A DNA stretch of 64,000 nt, from positions 62,001 to 126,000 of the forward strand of contig JADJMA010000011.1 in assembly GCA_016709845.1 (NCBI GenBank), read 5' to 3'. The translations under genes and the position numbers were made by a program. This stretch comes from Flammeovirgaceae bacterium (GTDB lineage: Bacteria; Bacteroidota; Bacteroidia; Cytophagales; Cyclobacteriaceae). Of the stretch, positions 37,635 to 47,589 are shown in pieces (within the stretch, counting starts at the first letter, position 1; each line of letters opens with the position of its first letter). A model generated the notes under the pieces. The model saw only the letters and a list, made by a program, of their open reading frames with translations, was not told the origin of the DNA and did not search any database.

Positions 37635-37943
37635 TTATCCAATGTTCTCGATTTGAACTTTGGTAAACTGCTGCCGGTGACCGTTCTTCACCGCATAGCC
37701 TTTTCTCCTCTTCTTCTTGAAGATGATTACTTTATTTCCTTTTACGTGTTCCAGAATCTTACCAGATACTTTAACACCGTTTACAGTTGGGGCGCCAACG
37801 TCTACACTTCCGTCTTTATCTAAAAGAAGAACCTTGTCAAACGAAACGCTTGCACCGGCTTCCCCTTCCATCTTGGGAGTATAGATATATTGGTCTTTAG
37901 CCACCTTAAACTGCTTTCCTGCAATGTCTACTATTGCGTACAT
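37635..37943 (-). CDS. rplU: 50S ribosomal protein L21
   Basis: 102 residues. MYAIVDIAGKQFKVAKDQYIYTPKM is the usual start, and the rRNA-binding end KVIIFKKKRRKGYAVKNGHRQQFTKVQIENI is conserved. The ATG at 37943 is preferred to an in-frame start 19 codons upstream, because that extension would run into the promoter at 37971-38000 and is not part of the family. First gene of rplU-rpmA. Confidence 0.96.
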   Translation of the reverse strand: MYAIVDIAGKQFKVAKDQYIYTPKMEGEAGASVSFDKVLLLDKDGSVDVGAPTVNGVKVSGKILEHVKGNKVIIFKKKRRKGYAVKNGHRQQFTKVQIENIG

Positions 37944-37970
37944 GCTTATTATGGTTTTAAAAATGGACTG

Positions 37971-38000
37971 CAAAGATAGATCAATGGATTTGAAAAGCAA
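37971..38000 (-). promoter_or_regulatory. rplU promoter
   Basis: On the minus strand TTG (38000-37998), 19 bp, then TATCTTTG (37978-37971), followed by CAGTCC. It lies about 28 bp before the ATG. Confidence 0.65.
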
Positions 38001-38503
38001 TACTTACCACTAAAATCACCTAAAATGTTACTGAAAGTCGCCTTTTTGCTCTCTACTGGGTCTTTCAAAAATGTCAACCCTGTATAAATCAATCCTTTCA
38101 ACCCTCCAATAGAATCTGTATTGAGTTGGTGAACTCTGTAAAAAGGTAATTAAGGTTGGTGTGTTTCGAACCTCTTTTTATCTAACAATTTTACACTCAT
38201 AATCTAATTATTACGAGCTGAAAAAAATTATTATTTTTTTATCTCATCTAATGCTTGACACAAAAATTTAAAACAACTATCTACCAAATACTTACATCAA
38301 AATCACATCGGTACGTACACTTTTTCATGAAAACCATCCCTTTGTTTTTCCTTCATCATTTCGAATATTTGTCGGTGATGCAGTTTGAATGAGTAATTGA
38401 TGTATCCATTCACACTTGCTACAAAATTTTAATCAGTCGCAATCAAGAACAAGACTGTTGTTGATTGCTTAAACATATTTAACTAACCCTTAAAAATCTT
38501 ACC
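38001..38503. other. Non-coding 500-bp region upstream of nrdB
   Basis: No convincing coding frame on either strand. It is A/T-rich and must hold the nrdB promoter, but I see no good TTG...TAnnTTTG pair and no NrdR-box pair. The one clear structure is an inverted repeat just upstream of the ATG, listed separately. Confidence 0.5.
38439..38468 (+). promoter_or_regulatory. Inverted repeat in the nrdB leader
   Basis: GCAATCAA (38439-38446) and TTGATTGC (38461-38468) are exact inverted arms, with ACA/TGT pairing inside. It ends 35 bases before the nrdB ATG. It could be an operator or an mRNA hairpin. Confidence 0.4.
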
Positions 38504-39494
38504 ATGAGTCAATCTGTACAGGAAGAACCTATTCTAAAAGAAAACAAGGACCGTTTTGTGCTTTTTCCAATTGTACAGCCAGAAATATGGAAGTATTATA
38601 AACAGGCGGAGGCCAGTTTCTGGACGGCCGAAGAGATTGACTTAAGTCAGGATATGACAGACTGGCTAAACCTGAATGATGGCGAGCGGCATTTCATCAC
38701 CCATGTGCTTGCCTTCTTTGCAGCCAGCGATGGCATCGTTAATGAAAATCTGGCCGAGCATTTTATCGGTGAGGTTCAATATACCGAAGCTAAGTTTTTC
38801 TATGGGTTTCAGATTGCTATTGAAAACATTCACTCCGAAACCTATTCACTCCTGATTGATACCTATGTAAAAGATTCCAAAGAAAAAGACAAACTCTTTC
38901 ATGCCGTTGATACCATGGACTGTGTGAAGAAAAAAGCGGATTGGGCTTTGCGTTGGATTTCGCAGGGAAACTTTCAAGAACGCCTCATCGCCTTTGCGGC
39001 CGTAGAAGGCATTTTTCTTTTCCGGCTCGTTCTGTTCTATTTTTTGGCTAAAGAAAAGAGCCCTGATGCCTGGCTTAACTTTTTCGAATGAGTTGATATC
39101 CAGAGACGAAGGTCTTCATTGCGATTTTGCTTGTCATCTGTACACCAAGCATGTGATCAACAAACTACCTGAACAAAAAGTAATTGATATTATTAAAGAT
39201 GCCGTTGAAATTGAAAAAGAATTTGTAACCGATGCCTTGCCTGTTAATCTGATTGGCATGAATGCGGAACAAATGCGTCAATACATTGAATTTGTTGCTG
39301 ATCGACTGCTCAATGAACTGATTGGTAAGAAGGTATATGGTGCCACAAACCCTTTCGACTTTATGGATATGATCTCGTTGCGAGGCAAGACAAACTTCTT
39401 TGAGAAGCGTGTGGCCGAATATCAGAAAGCCGGAGTTATGAACAGTATGGAAAAAGATTCTTCTCCGAAGTTTTCACTCAACGAAGATTTTTAA
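38504..39494 (+). CDS. nrdB: Ribonucleotide reductase small subunit, class Ia, one frameshift
   Basis: R2 protein that houses the diiron-tyrosyl radical cofactor. Ligand motifs are visible: IENIHSETYSLLID (Glu, His, and the radical Tyr four residues after the His) and SRDEGLHCDFAC. The frame breaks in the T run 39018-39021. Removing one T gives EGIFLSGSFCSIFWLKKRALMPGLTFSNELISRDEGLH, the strongly conserved core. About 329 residues, ending in KFSLNEDF, the short tail that docks in the large subunit. Paired with nrdA 56 bp downstream. Confidence 0.95.
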
Positions 39495-39550
39495 TACATT
39501 CGATCACATTTTTTAAACTTTCTTTTTTTACCAAAACAACCCTATTTGAA

Positions 39551-42013
39551 ATGCTCGTATTAAAACGTGACGGACACAGGGAGTCCGTAAAGTTTGACAA
39601 AATCACCGCCCGTATTGAGAAACTCTGCTATGGTTTAGATCCCAACTTTGTCAACCCGGTAGAGGTAGCCATGAAAGTAATTAATGGCTTGTACGATGGC
39701 GTATCCACCCAAGAGCTTGATAATCTGGCTGCGGAAATTGCCGCATCCATGACCACCAAGCACCCCGACTTCGCCAAGTTGGCGGCACGTATTGCCGTTT
39801 CCAACCTCCACAAAGTAACCAGTAAGTCTTTCTCCAATACGATGAAAAGACTTTACACGTATGTGGATCCTAAAACCGGACAAAATGCTCCGCTGATTTC
39901 GAAAGAAACCTGGAAAGTAATTCATGAAAATGCCGCTGAACTCGATGACGCCATTATCTACGATCGCGATTTCAGTTATGATTACTTCGGATTCAAAACC
40001 TTAGAGCGCTCCTACCTGATGAAGGTGGATGGCAAAGTGGTGGAACGTCCACAACATTTGCTGATGCGCGTAGCCGTGGGCATTCATGGAGAAGATGTTG
40101 CAGCCGCTGTAGAAACTTATCACTTGCTTTCAGAGAAATGGTTTACGCATGCTACTCCTACCCTGTTTAACGCAGGAACGCCTAAGCCTCAACTTTCCTC
40201 CTGCTTCCTCCTTACTATGAAGGATGATAGCATTGATGGAATTTATGATACACTAAAACAAACTGCCAAGATATCTCAATCCGCTGGTGGCATTGGTCTT
40301 AGCATTCACAATGTGCGTGCAAAAGGCTCCTACATCAAGGGTACCGGGGGTACATCCAATGGTATTGTGCCGATGTTACGAAACTTCGACATGACTGCCC
40401 GCTATGTAGATCAAGGTGGTGGTAAACGCAAAGGCAGCTTCGCAATTTACCTGGAACCATGGCATGCCGACATCTTTGAATTTCTTGAGTTGAAAAAGAA
40501 TCACGGCAAGGAAGAGATGCGTGCCCGCGATCTTTTTTATGCCATGTGGATTCCAGATCTTTTCATGAAGCGCATTGAGAACAATGAGATGTGGTCGCTC
40601 TTCTGTCCTAACGAAGCTCCCGGCCTTGCCGATTGCTATGGGGAAGAGTTTGAACGTCTCTTTGAAAAATATGAAAAAGAAGGAAAGGCGCGCAAACAGA
40701 TAAAGGCGCAAGACCTGTGGTTTGAAATACTGAGGCTCAGATAGAAACCGGTACTCCGTACATGTTATACAAGGATGCCGCCAACAAAAAATCAAATCAA
40801 AAAAATCTGGGCACCATCAAGTCAAGCAATCTGTGTACGGAGATCATGGAGTACACCTCTCCGGATGAAGTAGCGGTTTGTAATCTTGCTTCGATTGCGC
40901 TTCCAAAATTTGTAACCGAAGAGGGTACGTTCGATCATCAGAAGTTATATGAAATAACAAAGGTAGTTACCCGCAATCTGAACAAGGTCATTGACGTCAA
41001 CTACTATCCGGTGGCGGAAGCACGATATTCAAACATGCGCCATCGCCCCATTGGTATTGGTGTGCAAGGATTGGCGGATGCGTTTATCATGCTGCGCATG
41101 CCTTTCGATTCGGAAGAAGCCCGTGGCTTGAATACCGACATCCATGAAACCATCTACTTCGCAGCCATGGAAACTTCTATGGAACTGGCCAAAGTAAATG
41201 GTGCTTATGAAACCTTCAAGGGTTCACCGGTATCCAAAGGAATCTTTCAATTCGATATGTGGGGAGTTACCCCTGAGTCCGGTCGTTGGGATTGGGATAA
41301 TTTGAAGAAAGACGTGAAGCAACATGGTGTGCGCAACTCGTTGTTGTTAGCGCCCATGCCTACCGCTTCTACTTCACAGATTCTCGGTAACAATGAATGT
41401 TTTGAACCTTATACATCAAACATCTATACCCGCAGAACCTTATCTGGCGAATTTATTATAGCCAATAAACATTTGATGCGAGATTTGATCAGTCTGGGTC
41501 TTTGGAATGAAACGATGCGCCAAAAGTTGATTGCCACGAACGGTTCGGTTCAGCCTATTGCTGAGATTCCACAAAACATTAAAGATATTTATAAGACTGT
41601 TTGGGAGATTTCGCAAAAGACGATTATCGATATGAGTGCCGATCGCGGAGCTTACATCTGCCAATCACAGAGTTTGAACATTCACTTAACTGATCCAAAC
41701 TTTGGCAAACTTACTTCGATGCATTTCTATGCCTGGAAGAAAGGATTGAAGACAGGCATGTATTACCTGCGCTCTACAGCTGCAGCGGATGCTATCAAGT
41801 TTACGCTGACAAAACAGCCATGGACCAACCCCATGTAAGCGAAACGAAATCTGGGGTTGAAACGGTAACCGAACCGGCCGTTGCCTACGCAACAAAATCT
41901 GAAAAGCAGCAGACGATTCCTTATAACCAACCCGCTGACGAGTTTGATCAGAAGCGTGCCGACATGGCTTGCTCCTGGACAATCCGGATGACTGTGAGGC
42001 GTGTGGATCGTAG
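39551..42013 (+). CDS. nrdA: Ribonucleotide reductase large subunit, class Ia, three frameshifts
   Basis: R1 subunit that reduces NDPs to dNDPs. An ATP-cone at residues 1-90 (LVLKRDGHRESVKFDKITARIEKL) suggests dATP feedback control. Active-site blocks are TPTLFNAGTPKPQLSSCFLL (Cys), SSNLCTEIMEY (Cys and Glu) and PMPTASTSQILGNNECFEP. Three breaks: a missing G near 40732 (restores FEILEAQIETGTPYMLYKDAAN), a missing C near 41835 (restores TNPHVSETKSG) and a missing C near 41975 (restores ACSLDNPDDCEACGS). The last gives the redox CxxC tail and the true stop at 42011-42013. About 820 residues. The A-run and G-run errors show no pattern of programmed frameshifting. Confidence 0.95.
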
Positions 42014-42037
42014 AGTTCAAAATTTAAGATTCAAAAT

Positions 42038-42067
42038 GAAAAGACCCTGCAATTGCGGGGTCTTTTC
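42038..42067. terminator. Terminator between nrdA and the DUF3127 gene, bidirectional
   Basis: GAAAAGACCC and GGGTCTTTTC pair around TGCAATTGCG. It serves nrdA on the plus strand and the convergent DUF3127 gene on the minus strand. Confidence 0.8.
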
Positions 42068-42088
42068 ATTTATGAGATTCTATTTCTG

Positions 42089-42444
42089 TTAAAACGGCAA
42101 GTCATCACTTGCGTTTGTATCGGGAATGAAGGATTCCTCTGAAGATGGAGGTGGTACCTCACGATCAGCACCCCGGTTTGTCGGGCTATTTTCCAGGCAC
42201 GGGCATCGGTGTACCAACGACCATTGTATTCACGACTCTCCAAATTAATAGAAGCCGTAATTTTATCTCCGATAGAAATTTTATTCTCATCTACTTTTTC
42301 GCCCCAGAGCGAGATGCATACCTTTTTAGTAAACTGACCGGGCATTTCTAAAATAAATTCCTGCTTCTTCCAGACTCCGTTTTTTCCTTGTCCGGTTTGA
42401 AGCGGTAATAAACTTACTACTGTTCCACTTACATCCATTGCCAT
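42089..42444 (-). CDS. DUF3127 protein with SSB-like acidic C-terminal tip, one frameshift
   Basis: About 118 residues. The DUF3127 domain is clear: VSGTVVSLLPLQTG, WKKQEFILEMPGQFTKKVCISLWG and INLESREYNGRWYTDARAWKI, a beta-rich, OB-like pattern. As read, the tail is scrambled. Adding one G to the run near 42175 gives GADREVPPPSSEESFIPDTNASDDLPF with stop at 42089-42091. A Pro/Ser-rich acidic linker ending in DDLPF is the layout of bacterial single-stranded DNA-binding proteins, whose last residues recruit repair and replication partners. DNA binding is inferred; the family has no established function. Confidence 0.75.
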
Positions 42445-42508
42445 AATTTCATTCTTTTAATATGTAAAAATACTACTTAATTAAACTTGTGCCCGATTAT
42501 CTTCAATC

Positions 42509-44402
42509 TTAAAGAGCCCCATTTTTAATCTCATCAACAATAGCCGGATCGAGTAAGGTGGAGACGTCACCCAGATTGCCCGTTTCGCCTTCGGCTACTT
42601 TGCGCAAAATCCTACGCATAATTTTTCCTGATCTCGTTTTGGGCAGGCCGCTCACGAATTGAATCTTATCGGGCTTAGCAATCGGTCCAATTATCTTTGA
42701 AACCAGGTCGCGAATTTCAGCACGAAGTTTCTCTCCCTCATGCGGGGTATCGTAACAAATTACATAGGCATAGATTCCCTGCCCTTTAATATCATGTGGG
42801 TAGCCAACCACCGCGGTTTCGCAAACCGCAGAGTGTTCATCGATGGCACTTTCAATTTCTGCCGTGCCCATATTATGACCCGATACAATAATAATGTCAT
42901 CGACCCGGCCGGTAATCCTATAAAATCCTTCCTCATCGCGCTTGCAACCATCGCCCGTAAAATATTTTCCCGGAAAGGTTGAGAAGTAGGTGTCTTTAAA
43001 GCGTTGATGATCGCCATAGATTGTGCGCGCCATAGCAGGCCAGGAAATTTAATCGTTAACCGTCCCTCCACCCCTTGCGTGGTCAGCTCATTTCCACTTT
43101 CGTCCATAACAGCAGGCTGAACGCCCGGCAACGGCAATGTGGCAAAAAGCGGGTTTCAGTTTAGTTACGTTCGCGATGGGAGAAATCATAATGCCCCCCG
43201 TTTCGGTTTGCCACCAGGTATCCACTACCGGACACTCTTTGCGACCAATGTGTTCATGATACCAATGCCAGGCTTCTTCATTAATCGGCTCACCCACGGT
43301 GCCCAAAATTTTAATTGAATGAAGATCGTATTGATGTACAAAACTTATAGGGGCTTTTTCCAACGAGCGAATGGCTGTTGGCGCAGTATAAAAAATATTT
43401 ACACGATGCTTTTCTGCTACGTGCCAAAAGCGCCCCATGTCGGGCCACGAAGGGATACCTTCGAAAATGATTGTGGTTGCACCCGAAGCAAGTGGTCCAT
43501 ATAAAATATAAGAGTGTCCGGTGACCCAGCCTACATCAGCTGTACACCAAAACACCTGGCCGGGTTGATATTGAAAAACAGTTTGAAATGTATAAGCGGT
43601 AAACACCATGTAACCACCTATCGTATGCACCATTCCTTTTGGTTTACCGGTAGATCCGGAAGTATAGAGAATGAACAGTAGATCTTCGGCATCCATGATT
43701 TCCGGTTCGCAGTGTGCCGAAGCTTTTTCAATTTGCTCGTGCCACCAAAAAGTCACGACCAGCTTTCATAGAAACTCGAACACCGGTATGTTTAAACACA
43801 ATTGTCTTCTCTATGGTTGGACATTTCGCTATGGCATCATCAATAATTGATTTCAAGTCTATTTTCTTTTCGCCCCGGTAGGAACCATCGCTGGTGAGAA
43901 TTATTTTACACCCGGCATCATTAATCCGATCAATTAATGAACCCGCTGAAAAACCAGCAAACACAGTTGAATGAACTGCACCTATTCGTGCGCAAGCCAG
44001 CATGGCGTAGGCCACTTCCGGAACCATAGGCATATAAATACAAACCCGGTCGCCTTTTTTTACACCGTGATCTTTAAGCATGTTTGCAACCCGACAAACC
44101 TGATCATGTAATTGTTGATAGGTGATGTATTGAGATTCGCTGTGTGGATCGTTAGGCTCCCAAATAATAGCCGTTTGATTGGCGCGGGTGGCCAGATGCC
44201 GGTCGATACAATTTTCCGTAATGTTCAATTTTCCGCCAACAAACCACTTTACCTCGGGCTTGTTAAAATCCCATTCAAGAACTTTATCCCATTTCTTACG
44301 CCAAACAAAATCTTCAGCAACGTCAGCCCAAAATTTTTCCGGGTGATTTACACTCTCCTGATAAACCTCCTGATAATCAGCCTGGCTTTGGATCTTCTTC
44401 AT
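42509..44402 (-). CDS. acsA: Acetyl-CoA synthetase, three frameshifts
   Basis: AMP-forming acetate:CoA ligase that activates acetate. Motifs: AHST VFAGFSAGSL region, the P-loop-like YTSGSTGKPKGMVH, ILGTVGEPINEEAWHW, VDTWWQTETGG, YFTGDGCKRDEEGFYRITGRVDD and the hinge/acetylation site KTRSGKIMRRILRK near the end, whose lysine is a common acetylation target. Breaks: one extra T each near 43747-43751 (restores GRDFWWHEQIEKA) and 43144-43148 (restores KPAFATLPLPGVQPAVMDESG), and one missing base near 43042 (restores TIKFPWPAMARTIYGDHQRF). About 631 residues, the normal length. Confidence 0.94.
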
Positions 44403-44493
44403 AGAATGAACAGATTAGGTAAGATTTTAACTTCCTGCTAAAATCGATTTCTTACAGGAGAAATCAAAAGCCCCTTATATCAATGGTTCTAAA

Positions 44494-45252
44494 CTATTTG
44501 CTCAACCACCACAGCGAATAAAGCCCCAACCACAGCCACAGCCAGTTTTTTGCATTAAAGCGATGCTCGGGGCTGCTTTCAAAAACAATGGTTGTAGAAA
44601 TGTGTAAAAAATTACCACTAACCAGTGCGTACAGATAAAGCAATCCATTATTGGTAAGTATCTCGCTTTCTACAAAATAGGTACTGATCAATAATCCTAA
44701 TGGGGCAGCAATAGAAAAGGCAAACAAGTGCGGCAATGATTTAGTCTTCGAATGAAATTGAGAAGCCAGAACAGTCATTAACGCAAAAGCGGCCGGAGCC
44801 CTGTGTAATGCAATCCCCAGCAGCACCGCATTTACATCATGCCCAAAGCCAGAGGTATTTGGCTGAGCCAACATGCCGCCCTCCAAAAAAGCATGTACAC
44901 ACAAAGCGGATAATAATACGATCGCTGAAACCGTCTGGTGTGTGTGTGAATGTTGATGGCCGTGATCATGATGATCGTGTGAATGAATGTGACCATGTTC
45001 TACTCCGGAGGTAAAGTATTCCAAAAATTGCTGCAAGAAAAATCCAGCCAACACAAATATGCCAATCAATTCTACTTCCTGATTCTGTCGGTATAATTCG
45101 GGTAGAATATGAGTAACGGTGATTGCAAATAGATAAGAGCCCGCAAAAACAAGAATGAGTTTAAAATTTTTCCCTTTGGCTGTGGGCACCAGGTAAACCA
45201 TCAGTCCAGCAATAAGCGGGGTTAGAAATAGAACAGCTAATTTTAATATCAT
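44494..45252 (-). CDS. ZIP family metal transporter
   Basis: 252 residues, about eight membrane segments. A His-rich cytosolic loop (HGHIHSHDHHDHGHQHSHTHQ) at about 92-112 and the HAFLEGGML and LLGIALHRAPAAFAL helices with metal-ligand histidines mark the ZIP fold. ZIP proteins import Zn2+ or related divalent ions. The start overlaps no other gene; the 38-bp gap to apbE holds a palindrome that overlaps a possible -7 element. Confidence 0.88.
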   Translation of the reverse strand: MILKLAVLFLTPLIAGLMVYLVPTAKGKNFKLILVFAGSYLFAITVTHILPELYRQNQEVELIGIFVLAGFFLQQFLEYFTSGVEHGHIHSHDHHDHGHQHSHTHQTVSAIVLLSALCVHAFLEGGMLAQPNTSGFGHDVNAVLLGIALHRAPAAFALMTVLASQFHSKTKSLPHLFAFSIAAPLGLLISTYFVESEILTNNGLLYLYALVSGNFLHISTTIVFESSPEHRFNAKNWLWLWLGLYSLWWLSK

Positions 45253-45272
45253 CCGCTGACTTAAGTTTTATA

Positions 45273-45288
45273 AGATCTGCAAAGATCT
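45273..45288. promoter_or_regulatory. AGATCT inverted repeat at the possible ZIP promoter
   Basis: AGATCT occurs at 45273-45278 and 45283-45288; AGATCT is its own complement, so the pair forms a 16-bp palindrome-like site around GCAA. On the minus strand it contains GATCTTTG, close to TAnnTTTG, 21 bp before the ZIP ATG. Confidence 0.35.
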
Positions 45289-45290
45289 TT

Positions 45291-46319
45291 TTATGGATTA
45301 ATGGTTAAATATTCTTTGATGTTTTCGGTGGCAAAGGTAGCAATACCTTCCGGGGTTGAATAGATCAGAAAAACTCCTAACTCCGGATGTTTTTTACAAA
45401 GTTCAATGGCTCTTTCATGCCCCAGTACCATCATTGCTGTTCCCCAGGCATCCGCAGTGGTTGCATCTTCCGTAAAAATAGACGCACTTAACAAGGCCTG
45501 GGTTGCCGGAAAACCCGTTACAGGATCGATCGTGTGCGAATATTTCTTTCCGTCAATTTCGCGGTAGTTAAAATAGTTACCGGAGGTGGTAAAAGATTTA
45601 TTTGACAGCGAAATGAACGCTTTAAAAAATTGTTGGTCTTGTGTAGAATTCGGATCCAGAATTCCCAGTTCCCAAGGTTTTCCGGATTGAAGATTAATAC
45701 CACACGCCATACCTTCTCCCCCTAACTCAACCAGCATATTTTTAATTCCCTTAGACTTTAAAAAATCAGTAATTACATCGGCTCCATAGCCCTGCCCTAT
45801 GCCACCAAAGTCAAGCTGCGTACGAGGGTCCAGTTTCCACACGCTGTCTTTATTGTATTGAATTTTTTCAAATCCAATAAAACTCTTGATGGAATCAATC
45901 TTTGCACTATCGGGTCTTGTGATTTTTTGTGAACCAAAGCCCCACAGATTTACCAATGGCATAACCGTTGGGTCAAACGCACCCTGAGATTGTGAGAACA
46001 CCTTTTCGGCAACTTCAATGGGAGGTAACAGGAAAGGAAGCTCGAAACGAAAGCTTTTAGTTGATTTATTAAAACGGCTTACTTCAGAAACAGGATTGTA
46101 GTTATTGATCGATTGATTTACCACGACCAGTATCGAGTCTATATCTTTTTTAAAATCACGTTGCTTCGTATCAAAGTATGTAATATGATAGGTGGTGGCC
46201 ATCGTTTCGCCTTCTACCTTGATCATACCTATATGGGCTGGCTGCCGCCACTTCCAAACCAATACTACTGCGGTTACTATCAGCAGTGAATAGAGCGCAT
46301 TCTTCCAACGATTATCCAT
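45291..46319 (-). CDS. apbE: FAD:protein FMN transferase
   Basis: ApbE links FMN covalently to target flavoproteins such as the Rnf and Nqr subunits. 342 residues from the ATG at 46319; an upstream TTG would add seven residues without a reason. N-terminal anchor ALYSLLIVTAVVLVWKW, then GETMATTYHITYF, FGGIGQGYGADVITDFL, NMLVELGGEGMACG and the metal-binding end TEDATTADAWGTAMMVLG. No lipobox, so it is likely an inner-membrane-anchored periplasmic enzyme. Its target is not encoded in the window. Confidence 0.92.
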   Translation of the reverse strand: MDNRWKNALYSLLIVTAVVLVWKWRQPAHIGMIKVEGETMATTYHITYFDTKQRDFKKDIDSILVVVNQSINNYNPVSEVSRFNKSTKSFRFELPFLLPPIEVAEKVFSQSQGAFDPTVMPLVNLWGFGSQKITRPDSAKIDSIKSFIGFEKIQYNKDSVWKLDPRTQLDFGGIGQGYGADVITDFLKSKGIKNMLVELGGEGMACGINLQSGKPWELGILDPNSTQDQQFFKAFISLSNKSFTTSGNYFNYREIDGKKYSHTIDPVTGFPATQALLSASIFTEDATTADAWGTAMMVLGHERAIELCKKHPELGVFLIYSTPEGIATFATENIKEYLTINP

Positions 46320-46410
46320 AAGCTTTAATTGGGGACGCAAGTTATAAGGCTTGGTTTTATACCGAACTATTTTAGCCGTTTATTTGCGTAACTTTCGAGA
46401 ACAAATAGCT

Positions 46411-47438
46411 ATGCGCGAAGATTATTTAACTGGTGATACGGAGGGATTAAGTCCGGCTGAAAAAGAAATTGAAAAGGCTTTGCGCCCACTTTCGTTCGAT
46501 GACTTTACCGGACAGCAAAAAGTGGTAGACAATATTAAAGTTTTTGTTCAGGCCGCTAAACAACGCGAAGAATCACTTGATCACGTTTTATTACATGGCC
46601 CGCCCGGTTTAGGTAAAACAACCTTATCCTTCATTATCGCTCACGAACTTGGGTCGAATATTAAAATAACGTCAGGCCCGGTGTTGGATAAGCCCAGTGA
46701 TTTAGCGGGGTTACTCACTAATCTGGAAACCATGACGTGCTTTTTATAGATGAGATTCATCGGCTTAATCCCATCGTAGAGGAGTATCTGTATTCAGCCA
46801 TGGAAGATTTTCGAATCGATATTATGCTCGATTCAGGCCCCAATGCTCGCTCCGTTCAGATTAATCTCAATCCGTTTACTTTGATTGGCGCTACTACGCG
46901 TGCGGGATTATTGACTTCTCCGCTAAGGGCTCGGTTTGGAATCAACGCGCGATTGGAGTATTACGATTCGCAACTGCTTACAAAAATTGTTAATCGTTCG
47001 GCTGAAATTCTCAAGACTCCCGTAATCGAAGATGCTGCGTTTGAAATTGCACGCAGAAGCCGAGGCACCCCGCGCATTGCTAACAATTTATTAAGACGCA
47101 CCCGGGATTTTGCTCAGATCAAAGGCGATGGTACCATCACCAAAGCTATTGCTCAAATAGCGTTGAAAGCATTGGATGTAGATGAGAATGGATTGGACGA
47201 TATGGATAATAGAATTTTAACTACCATTATTGAGAAATTCAAAGGCGGACCGGTTGGTCTTACCACCATTGCTACTGCTGTGGGCGAAGAAGCAGAAACT
47301 ATTGAAGAAGTGTACGAGCCTTTTCTAATACAAGAAGGATACATTAAGCGAACAAGCCGGGGAAGAGAAGCCGCTGAAAAAGCCTACAAACATTTAAAGA
47401 TAGTGCCACCCTCGAGAACACAAAGATTGTTCGACTAA
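46411..47438 (+). CDS. ruvB: Holliday junction branch migration helicase RuvB, one frameshift
   Basis: Hexameric AAA+ motor that works with RuvA on Holliday junctions. MREDYLTGDTEGLSPAEKEIEKALRPLSFDDFTGQ, Walker A HGPPGLGKTT, Walker B VLFIDEIHRLN, sensor GATTRAGLLTSPLRARFG and the C-terminal winged helix (GGPVGLTTIATAVGEEAETIEEVYEPFLI). The break is just before Walker B: one extra A near 46728 gives NLENHDVLFIDEIH. About 342 residues. The ATG at 46411 is the only start matching the family; ORFs extend 20 codons further upstream. Confidence 0.96.
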
Positions 47439-47529
47439 TCCATTCAATTCCATCTCGCAGCAGAACTTCCCGCTTAAAATTGTATTGACCCCTCATCTTA
47501 AATTCTTTTGAGGAATTATAGCCATCATT

Positions 47530-47567
47530 AAAAAAATTGCCTCATGCAGTTTAGTACATGAGGCAAT
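47530..47567 (-). terminator. Terminator of the second SusC/SusD operon
   Basis: ATTGCCTCATG (47536-47546) pairs with CATGAGGCAAT (47557-47567). On the minus strand it is followed by a T run (complement of 47529-47535). It lies 23 bp after the SusD stop. The rest of the ruvB-susD gap (47439-47529) shows nothing definite. Confidence 0.85.
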
Positions 47568-47589
47568 TAAGATAGTTAAGGGCCGTTAA

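Noticed and set aside
38001..38503. Riboswitch before nrdB
   Set aside because: No conserved core of the cobalamin class or any other riboswitch class I know could be traced; only a simple inverted repeat is seen.
39018..42000. Programmed frameshifting in nrdB and nrdA
   Set aside because: The shifts are in different directions, at ordinary short homopolymers, without a slippery heptamer plus structure, and many unrelated genes have the same defects.
47490..47517. CCTCA...TGAGG hairpin after ruvB as a terminator
   Set aside because: Only five base pairs with a long loop and no T run; too weak.
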